Below are positions 9,652 through 21,179 of a stretch of 64,000 nucleotides of DNA, piece by piece. The DNA comes from Patella vulgata (taxonomy: Eukaryota; Mollusca; Gastropoda; Patellidae). The notes below the pieces were generated by a model. That model did no database searches. It was given only the letters and a program-made list of their open reading frames with translations, and had not been told where the DNA came from. Positions within the stretch are counted from its first letter, which is position 1; each line of letters opens with the position of its first letter. Made by a program: the position numbers and the translations under genes. Location of the stretch: positions 73,507,431-73,571,430 of the forward strand of contig NC_065882.2 in the NCBI RefSeq assembly GCF_932274485.2, in the 5' to 3' direction.

Positions 9652-10154
9652 AGGAACTAAATGCTAATATTTGGGACCTAGAAATTGACACAAATGGATC
9701 GCAACGCATATAATAATGTAATATGAATGTATATAAACTGATTTACATTCAATTTTTTCTGAATTACTGTAATTTCTAATCAGTTATGTTCGGCAAAATA
9801 CGCCAGATGTCTCAATTGAATGGCAATCTCTAGCATCTGGTTATTCCAGTCTACACCGATAGTATTTATTTTGCATGCTCTCCAGATAAGAATATGAGGT
9901 CACCGTTTGACATGACTTTTGGAATATGTCTAGCCTCATTCTTTGAGCACCTTTTTACAAATGGCGCTGAAACGCATTATGGTACACGATTCGTGTACCA
10001 ATGGTAAAATGTTTATTTTGTCTTAAATATTGGATATCAGAAGTCCACCCTTTCCTGGTAAGATCACAACATTTATGTTGATTTAAATTGACAAATAATT
10101 CGTATTTTCAATGTCAAAGACTTTGAATTATATTGAGTTAAAGACATGGCTACT
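9652..10154. mobile_element. TTAA-2, non-autonomous DNA element, copy 2
   Basis: The 503-bp element is flanked by TTAA at 9648-9651 and 10155-10158. It is collinear with 6900-7373 over its length, for example TTTGGGACCTAGAAATTGAC and ATTATGGTACA, with small indels. It has no coding capacity. Confidence 0.85.
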
Positions 10155-10159
10155 TTAAT

Positions 10160-10883
10160 CCAGTCATACACTCCCAACTATCTGTTTAATACTTTAGGCA
10201 GTTTAGGAAAAACATGCAAATAAAACAACTTGATTCCTTGACCTTTTTTACCTACAGATGTCCGTGAAAATCATTTCATGAATCTGACACCTTTAACATT
10301 TTCTAGTTATCTGAAGGTACTGCCTATAAACAAAGAAATCTTAATATAGCATGTAAAGGTGTTCTATTTCATATGATATGATATATTCCAGCAGTTAACA
10401 CCAAGAATTCTCTGATTTAGAATTATTATATACGATTGTTGTGAGTTTTAGGAATATCTTCTCGGTGTGGATTCTTAATAATTGGAATATATTATAGGGC
10501 TACCGGTTTCTATTGAGGGCGTCATCTTAATTGGAAACTCGACCCTGCATTAGTCTGGGTTTTGTTTTATTTTTTACCTTGAAATTGGATTTTAAATAGC
10601 AGTCTTGGATAGAACTATTTGTGTTTTCTTTTTTATGGTTGATTTGAAGCAAGAAACATTCTTTCATGTTGAGTGGGTTGGTATTTTTTTCGTGTTTTTT
10701 TTGGTGACTTAAGTAAACAGAAATATGACATCTCAATTGGAGCTTGCGGATAGAAGGGGTCGGATTCAGCCCAACGATATAGGATCAGTAGATTATCTAA
10801 CTTGACTAGTTAGTACACATGAACTGGGGATAAGAAGAGTTACTTACACATATTGACATTATGTAACAGTCCCTCCCTTTCAT
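10160..10883. other. AT-rich stretch without recognisable feature
   Basis: Nothing beyond homopolymer runs was seen. The 69-codon minus-strand frame at 10527-10736 is lysine/asparagine-rich and shows no domain. Confidence 0.5.
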
Positions 10884-11141
10884 ACCTTTGTCAGTGGTGC
10901 AGGACGGAGGGCCTGACAAGGACAGCTGTCTAGTCATTTGGATGGGACGAAAAAAACGAGATCATATGTATACATTGACGTGCATGTAAAAGATCCCTTG
11001 GCAGTTTGAATTCGATATAAGAGTAGGCCATAGTACCGCTGTCCGGGCAAAATTTTCCTCATAGCACACTGTATGGCGTATGCCCATCTTAATTGGCCCA
11101 GTCGGAGCAGAACAGTAGAACGTTATACCCCATTTCATTTC
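10884..11141 (+). mobile_element. SINE-B, 5'-truncated
   Basis: The copy starts at the CCTTTGTCAGTGGTGCAGGA block, lacks the tRNA-like head, and continues to a mutated GTTATACCCC end with a short ATTTC tail. Confidence 0.88.
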
Positions 11142-11366
11142 TGCTCATTTCTCCCTTTCCTAAATCTGTGAAACAGACAAAATAATTGACAAGATGAAAT
11201 ATTTATCAATACATAAAAATAACATAGATATATACAAACAATACAAAATAATGGTCTTGTCAAATTGCTTTTACTCAAGATATTTTCTCTTTTATAACGT
11301 ATCAAATTTCAAAAGTATTTATCTTGCTATAATCTTATACAAAACAAATGCAACAAAGTTAAATCT

Positions 11367-11716
11367 ACTATAATGCTCTTAACTCGAGCTAAACCCCTCC
11401 TCTGAGGCTATTACATATATTCCTCTCTTTCAGGAATTCAAATTAAAGTACATCATATTATCTTTCCGGAAAATAGACACTTTTAAGTTCATAGGAAAAT
11501 AAATCTTAATTTTGGGGTTTGCCTCTCTGATCAAAACTGAAACTATAATGCTCTTAACTCGAGCTAAACCCCTCCTCTGAGGCTATTACATATATTCCTC
11601 TCTTTCAGGAATTCAAATTAAAGTACATCATATTATCTTTCCGGAAAATAGACACTTTTAAGTTCATAGGAAAATAAATCTTAATTTTGGGGTTTGCCTC
11701 TCTGATCAAAACTGAA
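11367..11716. repeat. Perfect tandem duplication, 175-bp unit x 2
   Basis: The unit beginning ACTATAATGCTCTTAACTCG is repeated head to tail; reading both copies I found no difference. Absence of divergence means a very recent duplication or an assembly artefact. The unit matches no other family in the window. Confidence 0.92.
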
Positions 11717-11719
11717 ACT

Positions 11720-12930
11720 TAACAGAAGACAGTTTAACGTTTTACAAAAATCTTTTCGACAACCACAAAATATTTCAATTTTTTCAAGAATACATACTTA
11801 TTCTTTTTCTATTAACCAAATATTTCTCATATGGCCCCAAAAATATGTCCAAAATTAAACAAAAATCAATTATATCCTTTCAAAGTAAATTGACTCACCT
11901 ATAATATTAAAAGGGTTCCATATTTCACAAATCTTCTTCTTTAAAAGTACAGAGTTTATTATAGGTTTTTTTTTGTATTCTGGTATGAAAATTACTGTCG
12001 CCCAAAATTTGTATGACTTCTCTTCTTTCCATGACTTCTGTTTTCATGTTCTGTCTAATGGACTTCAATGTTGTGTCTTCTTTTTAAAGATACCTACCTG
12101 CGTACAAACTGTTTGATTTGATGATATATGTGGACTAAAAACATATTCAAACTAATTAATCTATCCAAAATTTGCTTCAAATCCCTCTCAATACCCCAAG
12201 CTATAAAAAATAACTATTTTTTAGAAGCCATTTTTGTCAACTAACTTGATTGAGAAGGGTCAGTTTTTGAGAATGTATTTGTCATTACTTATTGTCTATT
12301 TACCATATATCTTGAGGCCTAAGTAAATTCTTGAATTATTTTCTGCCAACTTCTTTTTCTGCCGTTTAATTGCAGAGTCTGTTATATGTTTACATCCCTC
12401 AATTTTTCCAAAACCGCCTCACCATTCAATAAGCTGGCAGACAATATGTCAGGTTGCCAGTTAGTGATACCCTGACATTTTTGCCCAGTGCTTGTCCCAT
12501 GAGTGTTTTTCAGGTACTCCAGTATTTTTCTACTAAGATTGGGCGTCTATACTTTCCTTATATACCAAATTTGCCATACTTTTATTGGAAATAACCACCA
12601 GATGGATACTTTTGTAGGAATGTATGTTTAAATTTGAATTTTCAAATAGTACAAATTTGGGGTTGTGTTCTCCAGGGCAGAGAGCAGAAAAAGTTATCCT
12701 ATTTGTAATGTAAAAATGCAATTCCTTTTCTGTTTTAAATTGTTCAAGAATTGAACAATAACACAAATTGATGATTTCATGTTTTTCAACTGTTCACTTT
12801 TTGACATTCTTGTCAGCTTTCTCAGTGACGTGATATTGTCACATAAGGACATTGTCATTTTATTGTATTTTAATCCTCTCTAGGATTACACTACATATTC
12901 ATCAAAATTTGTCAACAATTGTCTTGTTAT
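11720..12930. other. AT-rich stretch without recognisable feature
   Basis: No repeat family member or credible coding frame was found. The 77-codon minus frame at 12533-12766 has no motif I recognise. Confidence 0.45.
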
Positions 12931-13224
12931 TGGGAGGTTGGATGGCTGAATGGTTAGCACGTGCGCGCTGTATCGTAAAGCCTGTCATAGAGTCAACTGA
13001 TGTGGTTTCGAATCCCCGGTTGTACGTGACAAGGAGTAGGGTCGCCTGTCCAACCTCGTGGGTTTTCTCCGGGTCCTCTGGTTTCCTCCCACTGCTAAAG
13101 ACCCCTACGTGCAAATGAATTATTGAAATAAAATTAACCCATATGTTAGTCCCGAAATGACCTAGTTTGTGTCGAGTGGACGTTAACCCCCGAGTGGACG
13201 TTAAACTCCATTTCTCTCTCTCTC
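12931..13224 (+). mobile_element. SINE-A, full length, small 3' duplication
   Basis: Head to (CT)n tail are complete. The terminal block GAGTGGACGTTAA is doubled in tandem (about 13176-13210), a slippage event within the 3' end. Confidence 0.9.
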
Positions 13225-13243
13225 TTTTCTTCCCTTTATTATA

Positions 13244-13752
13244 GAGTGAGAAAAATGGTCTTTAGCAGTGAGAGGAAACCAAATGACATAGATGTTGGAA
13301 AAGCGACTCTACTCCTTGTCACATACAAGTAGGGGATCATGTGGCTAAGTGGGTAAGGCGCTGGCTCGCTAGCCTGGAGGTCAGGTGTTTGATCCCTGCA
13401 TTGGCCGAGAAAGTTCATCCAGATTTTCCGGCGTGGTTTCCCCTTGTCAGTGATGCAGGACGGAGAGCCTGACAAGGACAGCTGTCTAGTCATTCAGATG
13501 GGACAAAAAAACGAGGTCCCGTGTATACATTGGAATGCACGTAAAAGATCCCCTGGCAGTTGGAATTAGATATAAGAGTAGGCGATAGTGCCGCTGCCCG
13601 GACAAAATTTCCCTCATAGCACACTGTATGGCGTATGCCCGTCTTCATTAGCCCAGTTTAGGAGCAGAACAGTAGGATGTTAAACCCCATTTCATTTGTC
13701 ACGTACAAGGTTAGGATGGTATCAATGCCACTTGACTTGATGATAGACCTTG
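13244..13752 (-). mobile_element. SINE-A, split by SINE-B
   Basis: The two arms (13244-13329 and 13696-13752) join to give a continuous central-to-B-box segment of SINE-A on the minus strand. They are separated by a SINE-B inserted in the CTTGTCACGTACAA region. Confidence 0.85.
13330..13695 (+). mobile_element. SINE-B, full length, nested in SINE-A
   Basis: The copy has an A-box-like TGGCTAAGTGG, a B-box-like GTTTGATCC, the whole body and an ATTTC tail. A 14-bp direct repeat TTGTCAC(A/G)TACAAG with one mismatch lies at 13316-13329 and 13696-13709. Confidence 0.92.
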
Positions 13753-13754
13753 TA

Positions 13755-14879
13755 AACTAAAGTGTACACATTAGACAACTTGAACTCGACAATTGAGAAT
13801 AAATAACCCTAAAATAGAGAGAAATAAGCACTCTTTATTCTGTCAAAAAATATTTGAAAAATGAACAGTTTCAGATAGATTAAGCTAAAATTACTTATCA
13901 TTAAAAATAACGCAACAGATAAATATAATCTTTTGATAAAAATTTACATTTCTCATCAATTTATGCAGAGGCGGTTGCCAATTTTGAATCTGAAATTGTG
14001 AAACTTACTTCCTTCCTTCCCTTGGACGTGCTGAGCTGGGAAAAGTTGTTTTTTTAGAATATATATATTGAAATACGAAGCTAATGGATTTCTATCTTTT
14101 GTGGATAAAACAATTGATGATTGTGGAATGTTTGAACAAATCAAACAAAATAAAACTGTGTTGACAGTCGACTTTAGCTATAATAATAATGAGTATTTAT
14201 TGCAGTAGTGTGATGAATAGTCTACACAATAACGTCAGTCGTTTACGTCAGTAGAGTTTTCGATACCATTTTCAAAATGTTAAAATCATTAATTTTAGGA
14301 TATTAATATTTCATTTGAGATAAATTTGACAACAGTCAGGAATTTATTTTTCCTCTTGATAAATTCAGTATTAGTTAAAATTCCTATTTTATACACTTCA
14401 ATGAATTTTTATTGCTTTTCAAAATTCAATATTGCAATAATCATATAGATATAATGTTTATAGGGCTCGCACAAAAACAATTTCGACAAATTATGGATAC
14501 CAATATTGGAACATAATTCAATTTCTTTGTAATTCTGAAGCGGTATTTATGGTTTTCATAGAAAATATAATTGATTTTTCGAAGAGAAATATGATTTAAT
14601 TTTTCTTTGTGTGTTTAAACGAGATGAAAACGGACCATGTTTAGAATAAATGGACCATGTTCAGAATAAACCTTTTAGACATTGTCCGTCTAGTGTATAA
14701 TTATAACTCTTCTCAAAAATGCTCAAGAACTGAAGTAGCCTGGTGGTTATGGTAAAACAGACTTAACTCCTATACTGCCATGCAAAATAAGAATGTTGAA
14801 TTTTTAAAGTCTTGTTCTCACTTGTAAAATTTTTCATTCCTTAATTCACACTAAAATGAACACATATTTGAATTTAACA
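13755..14879. other. AT-rich stretch without recognisable feature
   Basis: There is one short direct repeat (AATAAATGGACCATGTTCAG-like, around 14630-14670). No other structure was seen. Confidence 0.45.
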
Positions 14880-15130
14880 TTTATTTAACACTACAAAATA
14901 TATACATCAGATAATATCCAGGCCTCAATTCGATTGGATTAAAAAGAGGCCAAAATTCTTGACCCAATATTTATGATTGACGTTGGCTTGTATATATTGC
15001 TTTCAGAGGATGCTGAATGCTGACAAGGTTTCAATTCATCACATTTTTGTAAATACTTAACGGAACTGAACAATTTTTTGACTGATTTCAATTTTAGAGA
15101 TTTGACATTCACAATTTGTACGAGTGATTT
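14880..15130 (+). repeat. Repeat X, copy 1
   Basis: The segment carries GATAATATCCAGG, GGATTAAAAAGAGGC, CAGAGGATGCTGAATGCTGA and TTCAATTCATCACAT. Related segments occur at 30575-30745, 38075-39300 (interrupted) and 46035-46170 (minus strand). Ends and class are unknown; no TIR or poly-A was recognised. Confidence 0.7.
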
Positions 15131-15349
15131 TTACTATTCCTAGAACACCTGATACCAATTCCCACTTGGCTGATGTGGGAAAGAAATGTTGCCCATTGCC
15201 TCAACCAGGTTTTCATTTTCAAGAGTATTACTAACTTTAATTTTGTCTTTGGTCATTTTACATTTAGTCGAACACATCATTAATTATAGAAACTCCAAGA
15301 CTGCTGTGAATTAACCTCTTATTAAATGTATAAAGGTTTGTTACAGGCC

Positions 15350-15960
15350 GAAAACATTATAAGTCACAAGATACAAACACTTAATAACCGAATAACATTA
15401 TAAGTCACAAAACCCAAACACTTAATAACCAAAAAACATTACACAAAATACAAACACTTAATAACCAAAAAACATTACAAGTCACAAAATACAAACACTT
15501 AATAACCAAAAAACATTACAAGTCACAAAATACAAACACTTAATAACCAAAAAACATTACAAGTCACAAAATACAAATACTTAATAACCAAAAAACATTA
15601 CAAGTCACAAAATACAAACACTTAATAACCAAAAAACATTACAAGTCACAAAATACAAATACTTAATAAGGGAAAAACATTACAAGTCACAAAATACAAA
15701 TACTTAATAAGGGAAAAACATTACAAGTCACAAAATACAAATACTTAATAAGGGAAAAACATTACAAGTCACAAAATACAATTACTTAATAAGGGAAAAA
15801 CATTACAAGTCACAAGATACAAATACTTAATAAGGGAAAAACATTACAAGTCACAAAATACAATTACTTAATAAGGGAAAAACATTACAAGTCACAAGAT
15901 ACAAATACTTAATAAGGGAAAAACATTACAAGTCACAAAATACAAATACTTAATAAGGGA
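15350..15960. repeat. Minisatellite, 41-bp unit, about 15 copies
   Basis: The unit contains ACATTACAAGTCACAAAATA followed by CAAA(C/T)ACTTAATAA. Earlier units continue with CCAAAAA and later ones with GGGAAAA, so a variant spread through the distal half. Unit identity is high, implying recent homogenisation. Confidence 0.95.
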
Positions 15961-15984
15961 GTTGGATTGTCAGTTTTGTCCACT

Positions 15985-16275
15985 AAGCATATCATGAATT
16001 CATTGACCCATGTCCAGTAAGCATATTATCACAATGCATGAATGCATTGATGCATGTCCCCATGAGCTTATCATCACATGACCACATGAATTCAGAATTC
16101 ATCGACCCATGTCCACTGAGCAAATCATCACATGACCACATGAATTCATTGACCCATGTCCACCGAGGGTATCTTAATTTGATAACATTAATCCGTCAAC
16201 CCATGTCCACCAAACATATTGTAACACAAATCTGTCAACCGCAGAGCACATTATCAAATGATCACATGAAATCTG
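15985..16275. repeat. Minisatellite, about 47-bp unit, degenerate
   Basis: The unit contains GAATTCATTGACCCATGTCC and ATCATCACATGACCACAT; about six imperfect copies are present. It abuts the 41-bp array but is unrelated in sequence. The 93-codon frame across it is repeat-derived. Confidence 0.85.
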
Positions 16276-16593
16276 AACAGAATAAAGTTATGGAACTTAA
16301 GCATTGTAATGACACATAGTATTATTATTTTAGGGTATTTTAAAAAAAATTTAATTCAGTTTTGATAAAAAATGTATTTTTTTATATTTCAGGTAAGTGT
16401 TTTTAATGAAAAATAAGACAGTAACAGTAAGTTATTTAGATATTATTCATAACCTTTTACATATACTTTATACAATTTATATTATCCAATATATACAATA
16501 TATATTATCCATAGCCCCTAAAACCTTGCTCTTTAAACAATGTATATTATTCATAGCCCCCTAAAACTTTACACTTTATACAATATATATTCT

Positions 16594-17299
16594 TCAAAAA
16601 AAGTAGGGGATATTCAGAAACAATACAAAACTGCGGAAATGTACTGCTGTTTTTATTAGAAGTAACCAGTGTATGTTTATAACAGGCCAATTGCCTACAC
16701 ATGAACATAAACAGTTCATATGGGCGACTTATCTGACTGCCCCATTTCACTCACAAAGAGTTACACCGTCAAAAGTGAAAATGGATGTTTTTGATTTTTG
16801 TCTTAATAAAGAGTAATTGCTCCACCAATCCTCAGACATTCAACAATTTGCCGTGGCATGCTCCTAATCAATCGTCCCATCACGATTTGGGACAATCTGA
16901 CCCACTCCTCTTGCAGTGCCATGGCCAATTCGTGCAGTGTTGTCGGTTAACGTTGACGTCGACGAACACATCTCCCGATCAAATTAAACATAACACACTA
17001 AAGCAAAGATTCGCTAAACAGTAAATCTTATGCAAGAACCGATAGGAAGGCTACCATGGAAAGATAAACCAGCATGCAGCAGTTTTCATCAACTCTTCCT
17101 TGAAGTGTCAAATTTGACAATGAACCCCTCCCATGTTTATGGCGCTATTGCGTGTCACATGTGCAGCTCAGTGGTTCGGTTCGGGCGATAAGTTCTTCAT
17201 CTGTGAACATACTCTCAAAGCATGTCAAATGTCCATGACTATTTATCATATCACAACCTGCATAGGTATTCGCATTTCAATATCCCCTACTTTTTTTGA
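16594..17299 (-). mobile_element. Tc1/mariner-type remnant, internally deleted
   Basis: A TIR with core AAAAAAAGTAGGGGATATT at the left matches the complement of AATATCCCCTACTTTTTTT at the right, giving about 706 bp. Between the ends, the minus strand keeps a stretch resembling a Tc1 5' leader (right side) and the transposase C-terminus (left side). Most of the catalytic DDE core is absent. Pieces of a TA-rich target flank both ends, but the exact TSD is unclear. Confidence 0.82.
16803..16946 (-). pseudogene. Tc1-type transposase, C-terminal fragment only
   Basis: The minus-strand reading gives about 47 residues including LHELAMALQEEW, RLIRSMPRQIVECL and RIGGAITLY, followed by a stop shortly before the left TIR. 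In Tc1-like transposases the C-terminus typically reads L..AL.EEW..I, RL..SM.RR...V and GG.T.Y, and the match in order and spacing is clear. The D,D34E catalytic residues and the paired helix-turn-helix DNA-binding domain are missing, so it cannot be functional. It is a relic within the element at 16594-17299. Confidence 0.8.
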
Positions 17300-17449
17300 C
17301 CAGTTCAATATTTCATCTAGTACAAAAGAATGTATGATTGCCAGAATTACCTGTATCATTTTTTTAAAAAAGGATGACATCAGATCTGTATTTTAATATT
17401 GTGTATAGCTTCTTAAATGCTATATAGCCTGTTTCTAAAATATGTATTG

Positions 17450-18340
17450 TTCAGGACTTTTAACCACTACATCCTATCCCCAGTCATCAAAATATCCACT
17501 TCATAAAAACCACACAATGTCTGTAGCCGCTCTACGGATCCACATTACAAAATACACAAGGTCTGTAGCCGCTCTACGGATCCACATTACCAAATATCAA
17601 GTCTCTCCACAGTTCCACATTAAAAACATACAAAGTTTGTAGCCCCTCTATGCATCCACATTACAAAATACAAAGTATGTATCTCCTATTTACAGATCCA
17701 GTTTATGAAATACCTAGGCCGTAGCCTCTCTACAGATCCAGTTTACAAAATACAAAGTTTGTACCGCCTCTATGGATCTGCATTACAAACTACCATGTCT
17801 GTAGTAGCCACATACTCTCCAGATCCACATTATAAAAAAATACAAAATCTGTAGCTCCTCTACGCATCCTATTTACAAAATACCAAGTCTGTAGCCCCCA
17901 ACAGATCCAATTTAAAAAATACAAACCTGTAGCCCTTCTACAGATTCATTTTACAAACAGACCCTCAAAATATCTGCATTACAAAATGCATATTTCCTGT
18001 AGTCCATCTATATTACAAACTACAGCCCCCTAAATTTCCACATTACAAAATACCAAGCCTGTGGACCCTCACAGAACTACCTTACAAACTGCAGCCCATT
18101 AAAACATCTGCATTACAAAATGCATAGTGACTATAGCTACTCTAGGATCCACTTCACAGGAAATGTATTTGCAAAATACAATTTACAATGCATCCAATTT
18201 ACAAAATACAAAATCTGTAGTTCCTCTAGCTACAGATCTAATTTACGAAATGCAAAGTCTGTAGCCCCCAACAGATCCACATTATTAAAAAAAATGTAAC
18301 CCCTCCAATTTACAAAATACTAAGTCTGTAGCCCCTAATA
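17450..18340. repeat. Degenerate minisatellite, about 40-50-bp unit
   Basis: About 18-20 imperfect units of the pattern GTCTGTAGCCCCTCTACAGA, TCC, (A/T)TTACAAAATACAAA. Unit length varies and divergence is high, so this array is older than the 41-bp array upstream. The 66-codon frame at 17442-17642 is repeat-derived. Confidence 0.88.
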
Positions 18341-18781
18341 ATTGTCAGTAAACTTCATATTTATTGGAAATATTATTCAAATTAAAAGCTTTATATTTTT
18401 ATGTATGAAGTAAAATTTTTGTACGAATGGAGACGGAAAGATGAATAGTTTGTTGGTCAGAATGATTAATGGACCTGTCGTTATTGATGATTGATTCAAA
18501 TATTATTCAATTTCAAGTTCAATTTTAATAAATTGATGAATAACAGATCTATTTTTTTGCTGTTGTATGAAAGATATTATTTGCCGTCAGTCGATGAAAT
18601 AAGTAAAATAAGTTTTTTGAAAAATGAATCATGTTGTAGTTATTAATTTGATGAAATAATGAACAGAAAGGTGTGCTGTGTCTGTGTGTACAGCTGAATA
18701 TATGTAAAGTGTACTCTGGCTAGTATACAGCTAAAAATATATGTAGATTCTATTCTGTGCTTAGCATACAGCATATAATTT

Positions 18782-18853
18782 ACCTTTTGTTAGTCTAAAC
18801 TAAAGTTACCTAGTGTGTGTCAAGTGGACAGCAGTCTCTCTCTCTATCTCTCT
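18782..18853 (+). mobile_element. SINE-A 3' end fragment
   Basis: TTGTTAGTC, TACCTAGTGTGTGTCAAGTG and a (CT)n tail identify the last about 70 bp of SINE-A. Its tail appears to seed the pyrimidine array that follows. Confidence 0.6.
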
Positions 18854-18932
18854 TTCTATTATTAGATTAACTAATCTATTATTAGATTAACTTTGAAAGA
18901 ATTATGCTCAGTCAACCGAAAGCTGCATATCT

Positions 18933-18964
<32 letters not shown>

Positions 18965-19105
18965 CCCTCTCTCTCTCTATTATTAGATTAACTTTAAAAG
19001 AATTATGCTCAGTCAACAGAAAGCTGCGTCTCTCTCTCTCTCCCTCTCTCTCTCTCTCATTATTAGATTAACTATAAAAGAATTCTGCTTAGTCAACAGA
19101 AAGCT
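18854..19105. repeat. Compound (CT)n array with ATTATTAGATTAACTTT spacers
   Basis: Three units of ATTATTAGATTAACT, AAGAATT(A/C)TGCT(C/T)AGTCAAC and GAAAGCT are separated by (CT)n runs. This is a composite minisatellite generated beside a SINE-A tail. Confidence 0.85.
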
Positions 19106-19660
19106 ACTATCCATCATGACCATAGTGTCTTCTCCTATATTGTTAGGTGCCGCATCCTTTTTTGTGTCTTGTCCATGGGTTTGTTTTTTTATGCGTCCTG
19201 CACTTAATATTATGCAGAAAATTCACTTTATAGCACCACCAAACTCTAAAGTTAACTCTTAACTGATCCATGTTCATAACAACCAAAGGAAAAGAAGGAA
19301 ATACCATTACATATATAAGTTTTGCATAGTATTTGCCATAGTAATTTGTGGCATAGAATTCATATTTATGAAAATGTCATTAAATCTAGATCATTTTAAC
19401 CATTTTACTTGAAGGGTCAATCTACTGTTGTTTTTTTAATGTGAGGAGTTTAAAATATATGTATATTTTATCAATATTAATCGTTATATCATGATTTTTG
19501 TAACGTTGTGACCTCTAAACTCTGGGTAACTTAAGAGCTAATACAGTGAGACTTATTGCCATTAAAAAAAGACTAAATCCAGATCAATGTCATTTCTCAT
19601 AGTCTTTCAGTTTCGTTTATTAATCTCCCAGGAATTCCTCCATGTGTTTTTCACTGAATA

Positions 19661-20341
19661 AAAATGCACAATGTGAAATTTAGATAAAGAGCTGACCTTT
19701 CTTGTTATAATAGGTTACAAATAGATAATCCAAAATTATTAGGGGGGTTGGATGGCCGAATGGTTAGCACGTGTGTGCTGTATCAGACGGCCTCTCATTG
19801 AGTCAACTGGCGTGGTTTCGAATCCCCGGTTGTACGTGACAAGGAGTAGGGTCGCCTGTCCAACCTCGTGGGTTTTCTCCGGGTCCTCCGGATTCCTCCC
19901 ACTGCTAAAGACCCCTACGCGCAAGCGAATAAATGAAATAAAATTAAACCATATTTTAGTCCCGAAATGACCTAGTTTGTGTCGAGTAGACATTAAACCC
20001 CATTTCTCTCTCTCTCTCTCTAAAATTATTATATGGAAAATTTCATTCAAATTACTTCATTCTGAGTGGCGTTATCGATGTGAAAATTTTGATATAGATT
20101 GTTTATTATCGTAGCAACATTATATACTTGTTAATCGAGACTCGGCTTCACTTCTCAATTTTTAAATTAATACATTGAATGGCAATTGTAATTCAATCCG
20201 TTTACATCTGCGCCATCTGATGTTCTAAAGGGTTGATTATGGACTTGTCATGTGAATAAATGCCTAAATAATAATTTATATAACATTTGAAGCCAAAATA
20301 AAAACCTGCATAGGCAGATTTAGCTTTTACTTAATTCATCG
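19661..20341 (+). mobile_element. TTAA-3, copy A, split by SINE-A
   Basis: The left end AATGCACAATGTGA and right end TTAGCTTTTACTTAATTCATCG correspond to the TIR of copy D (53177-53511). The left TTAA is degenerate; the right TTAA (20342-20345) is shared with copy B. A SINE-A occupies 19742-20021. Confidence 0.75.
19742..20021 (+). mobile_element. SINE-A, full length, nested in TTAA-3
   Basis: The copy is very close to family consensus from head to (CT)n. A 10-bp direct repeat AAAATTATTA lies at 19732-19741 and 20022-20031. Open frames of 72-103 codons on both strands come from the SINE. Confidence 0.93.
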
Positions 20342-20345
20342 TTAA

Positions 20346-20740
20346 ATATACATTATGGGAGATTCGATAACGGGTTGGCAGTTCTCACTATAATAGTTAA
20401 AAACAAGATAATGTAAAGGCAATTTGCTGAAAATTTCATTCAAATTGATCCACTATGAACAAAGAATTAAGTGATTGAAATTTCCGCCTAGCCTCGATCA
20501 TCATTACTAAAGTCGGTTTTCATAAACAACATAGTCTCAATTATCCATTTAATCAAATCGTGAAGGAAAGTTATGCAGTAAATCGGCTCATAATCCACTA
20601 AAAATCGCAGTCTAGCGATGCCATCAAGAGTTGATTATGGTCTGGATAGGTTAATTAATGTCTAATTAATAATTTAGATAACATTTCAGGCCTAAAGAAA
20701 AACCTACAATAGACAGAGTTAGCTTTTACTTAATTCATCT
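20346..20740 (+). mobile_element. TTAA-3, copy B
   Basis: The element is 395 bp with TTAA at 20342-20345 and 20741-20744, immediately next to copy A. It carries ATACATTATGGGAGATTCGATAACG at the left (also found inverted in copy C) and GTTAGCTTTTACTTAATTCATCT at the right. No coding frame is present. Confidence 0.8.
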
Positions 20741-20744
20741 TTAA

Positions 20745-21179
20745 GGAAGAGTATTTTTAAAAGCTCGATCATTTGTATAAATCCAAAAGGCATGTTTCAA
20801 AAGAAGAATATTTAGTTTTTGTTTTGTATAAATTTACGTAAGTCAAGAGCCTCGTGGGACAGGATTTCTACATATTTTCTTGTTCGCATGTTTCTAAACC
20901 TCATAATGATAGCTATCAATTTTATTGTTTTTAGTTAGCAGCAAAAATTATCTGCATGTTCTAATATTATCTTCTTCAAAGGACCAGAATGATAATGATA
21001 ATAAAATTCACAAAACGTGCTCAAAGCACATACAAAAACTATATGCAAAAATTCATTGGCTGAAAAGTTTTGGTCAGTTTTTGTAATGAATTTTCAAAAG
21101 ATGAGTTTTTAATCAGGATTTAAAGATTGACAAAGAAGTCACAAAATGCTGTTCAATGGGTAGTGAACCTATTTGATTT
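20745..21179. other. AT-rich stretch without recognisable feature
   Basis: No repeat or coding signal was seen. Confidence 0.45.

Noticed and set aside
15350-15960. CRISPR-like array (41-bp period)
   Set aside because: Whole units repeat with no unique spacers, and the context is animal DNA: it is a minisatellite.
20100-20740. Segmental duplication explaining TTAA-3 copies A and B
   Set aside because: The copies are too diverged from each other and share only element sequence, not flanks; independent insertions fit better.
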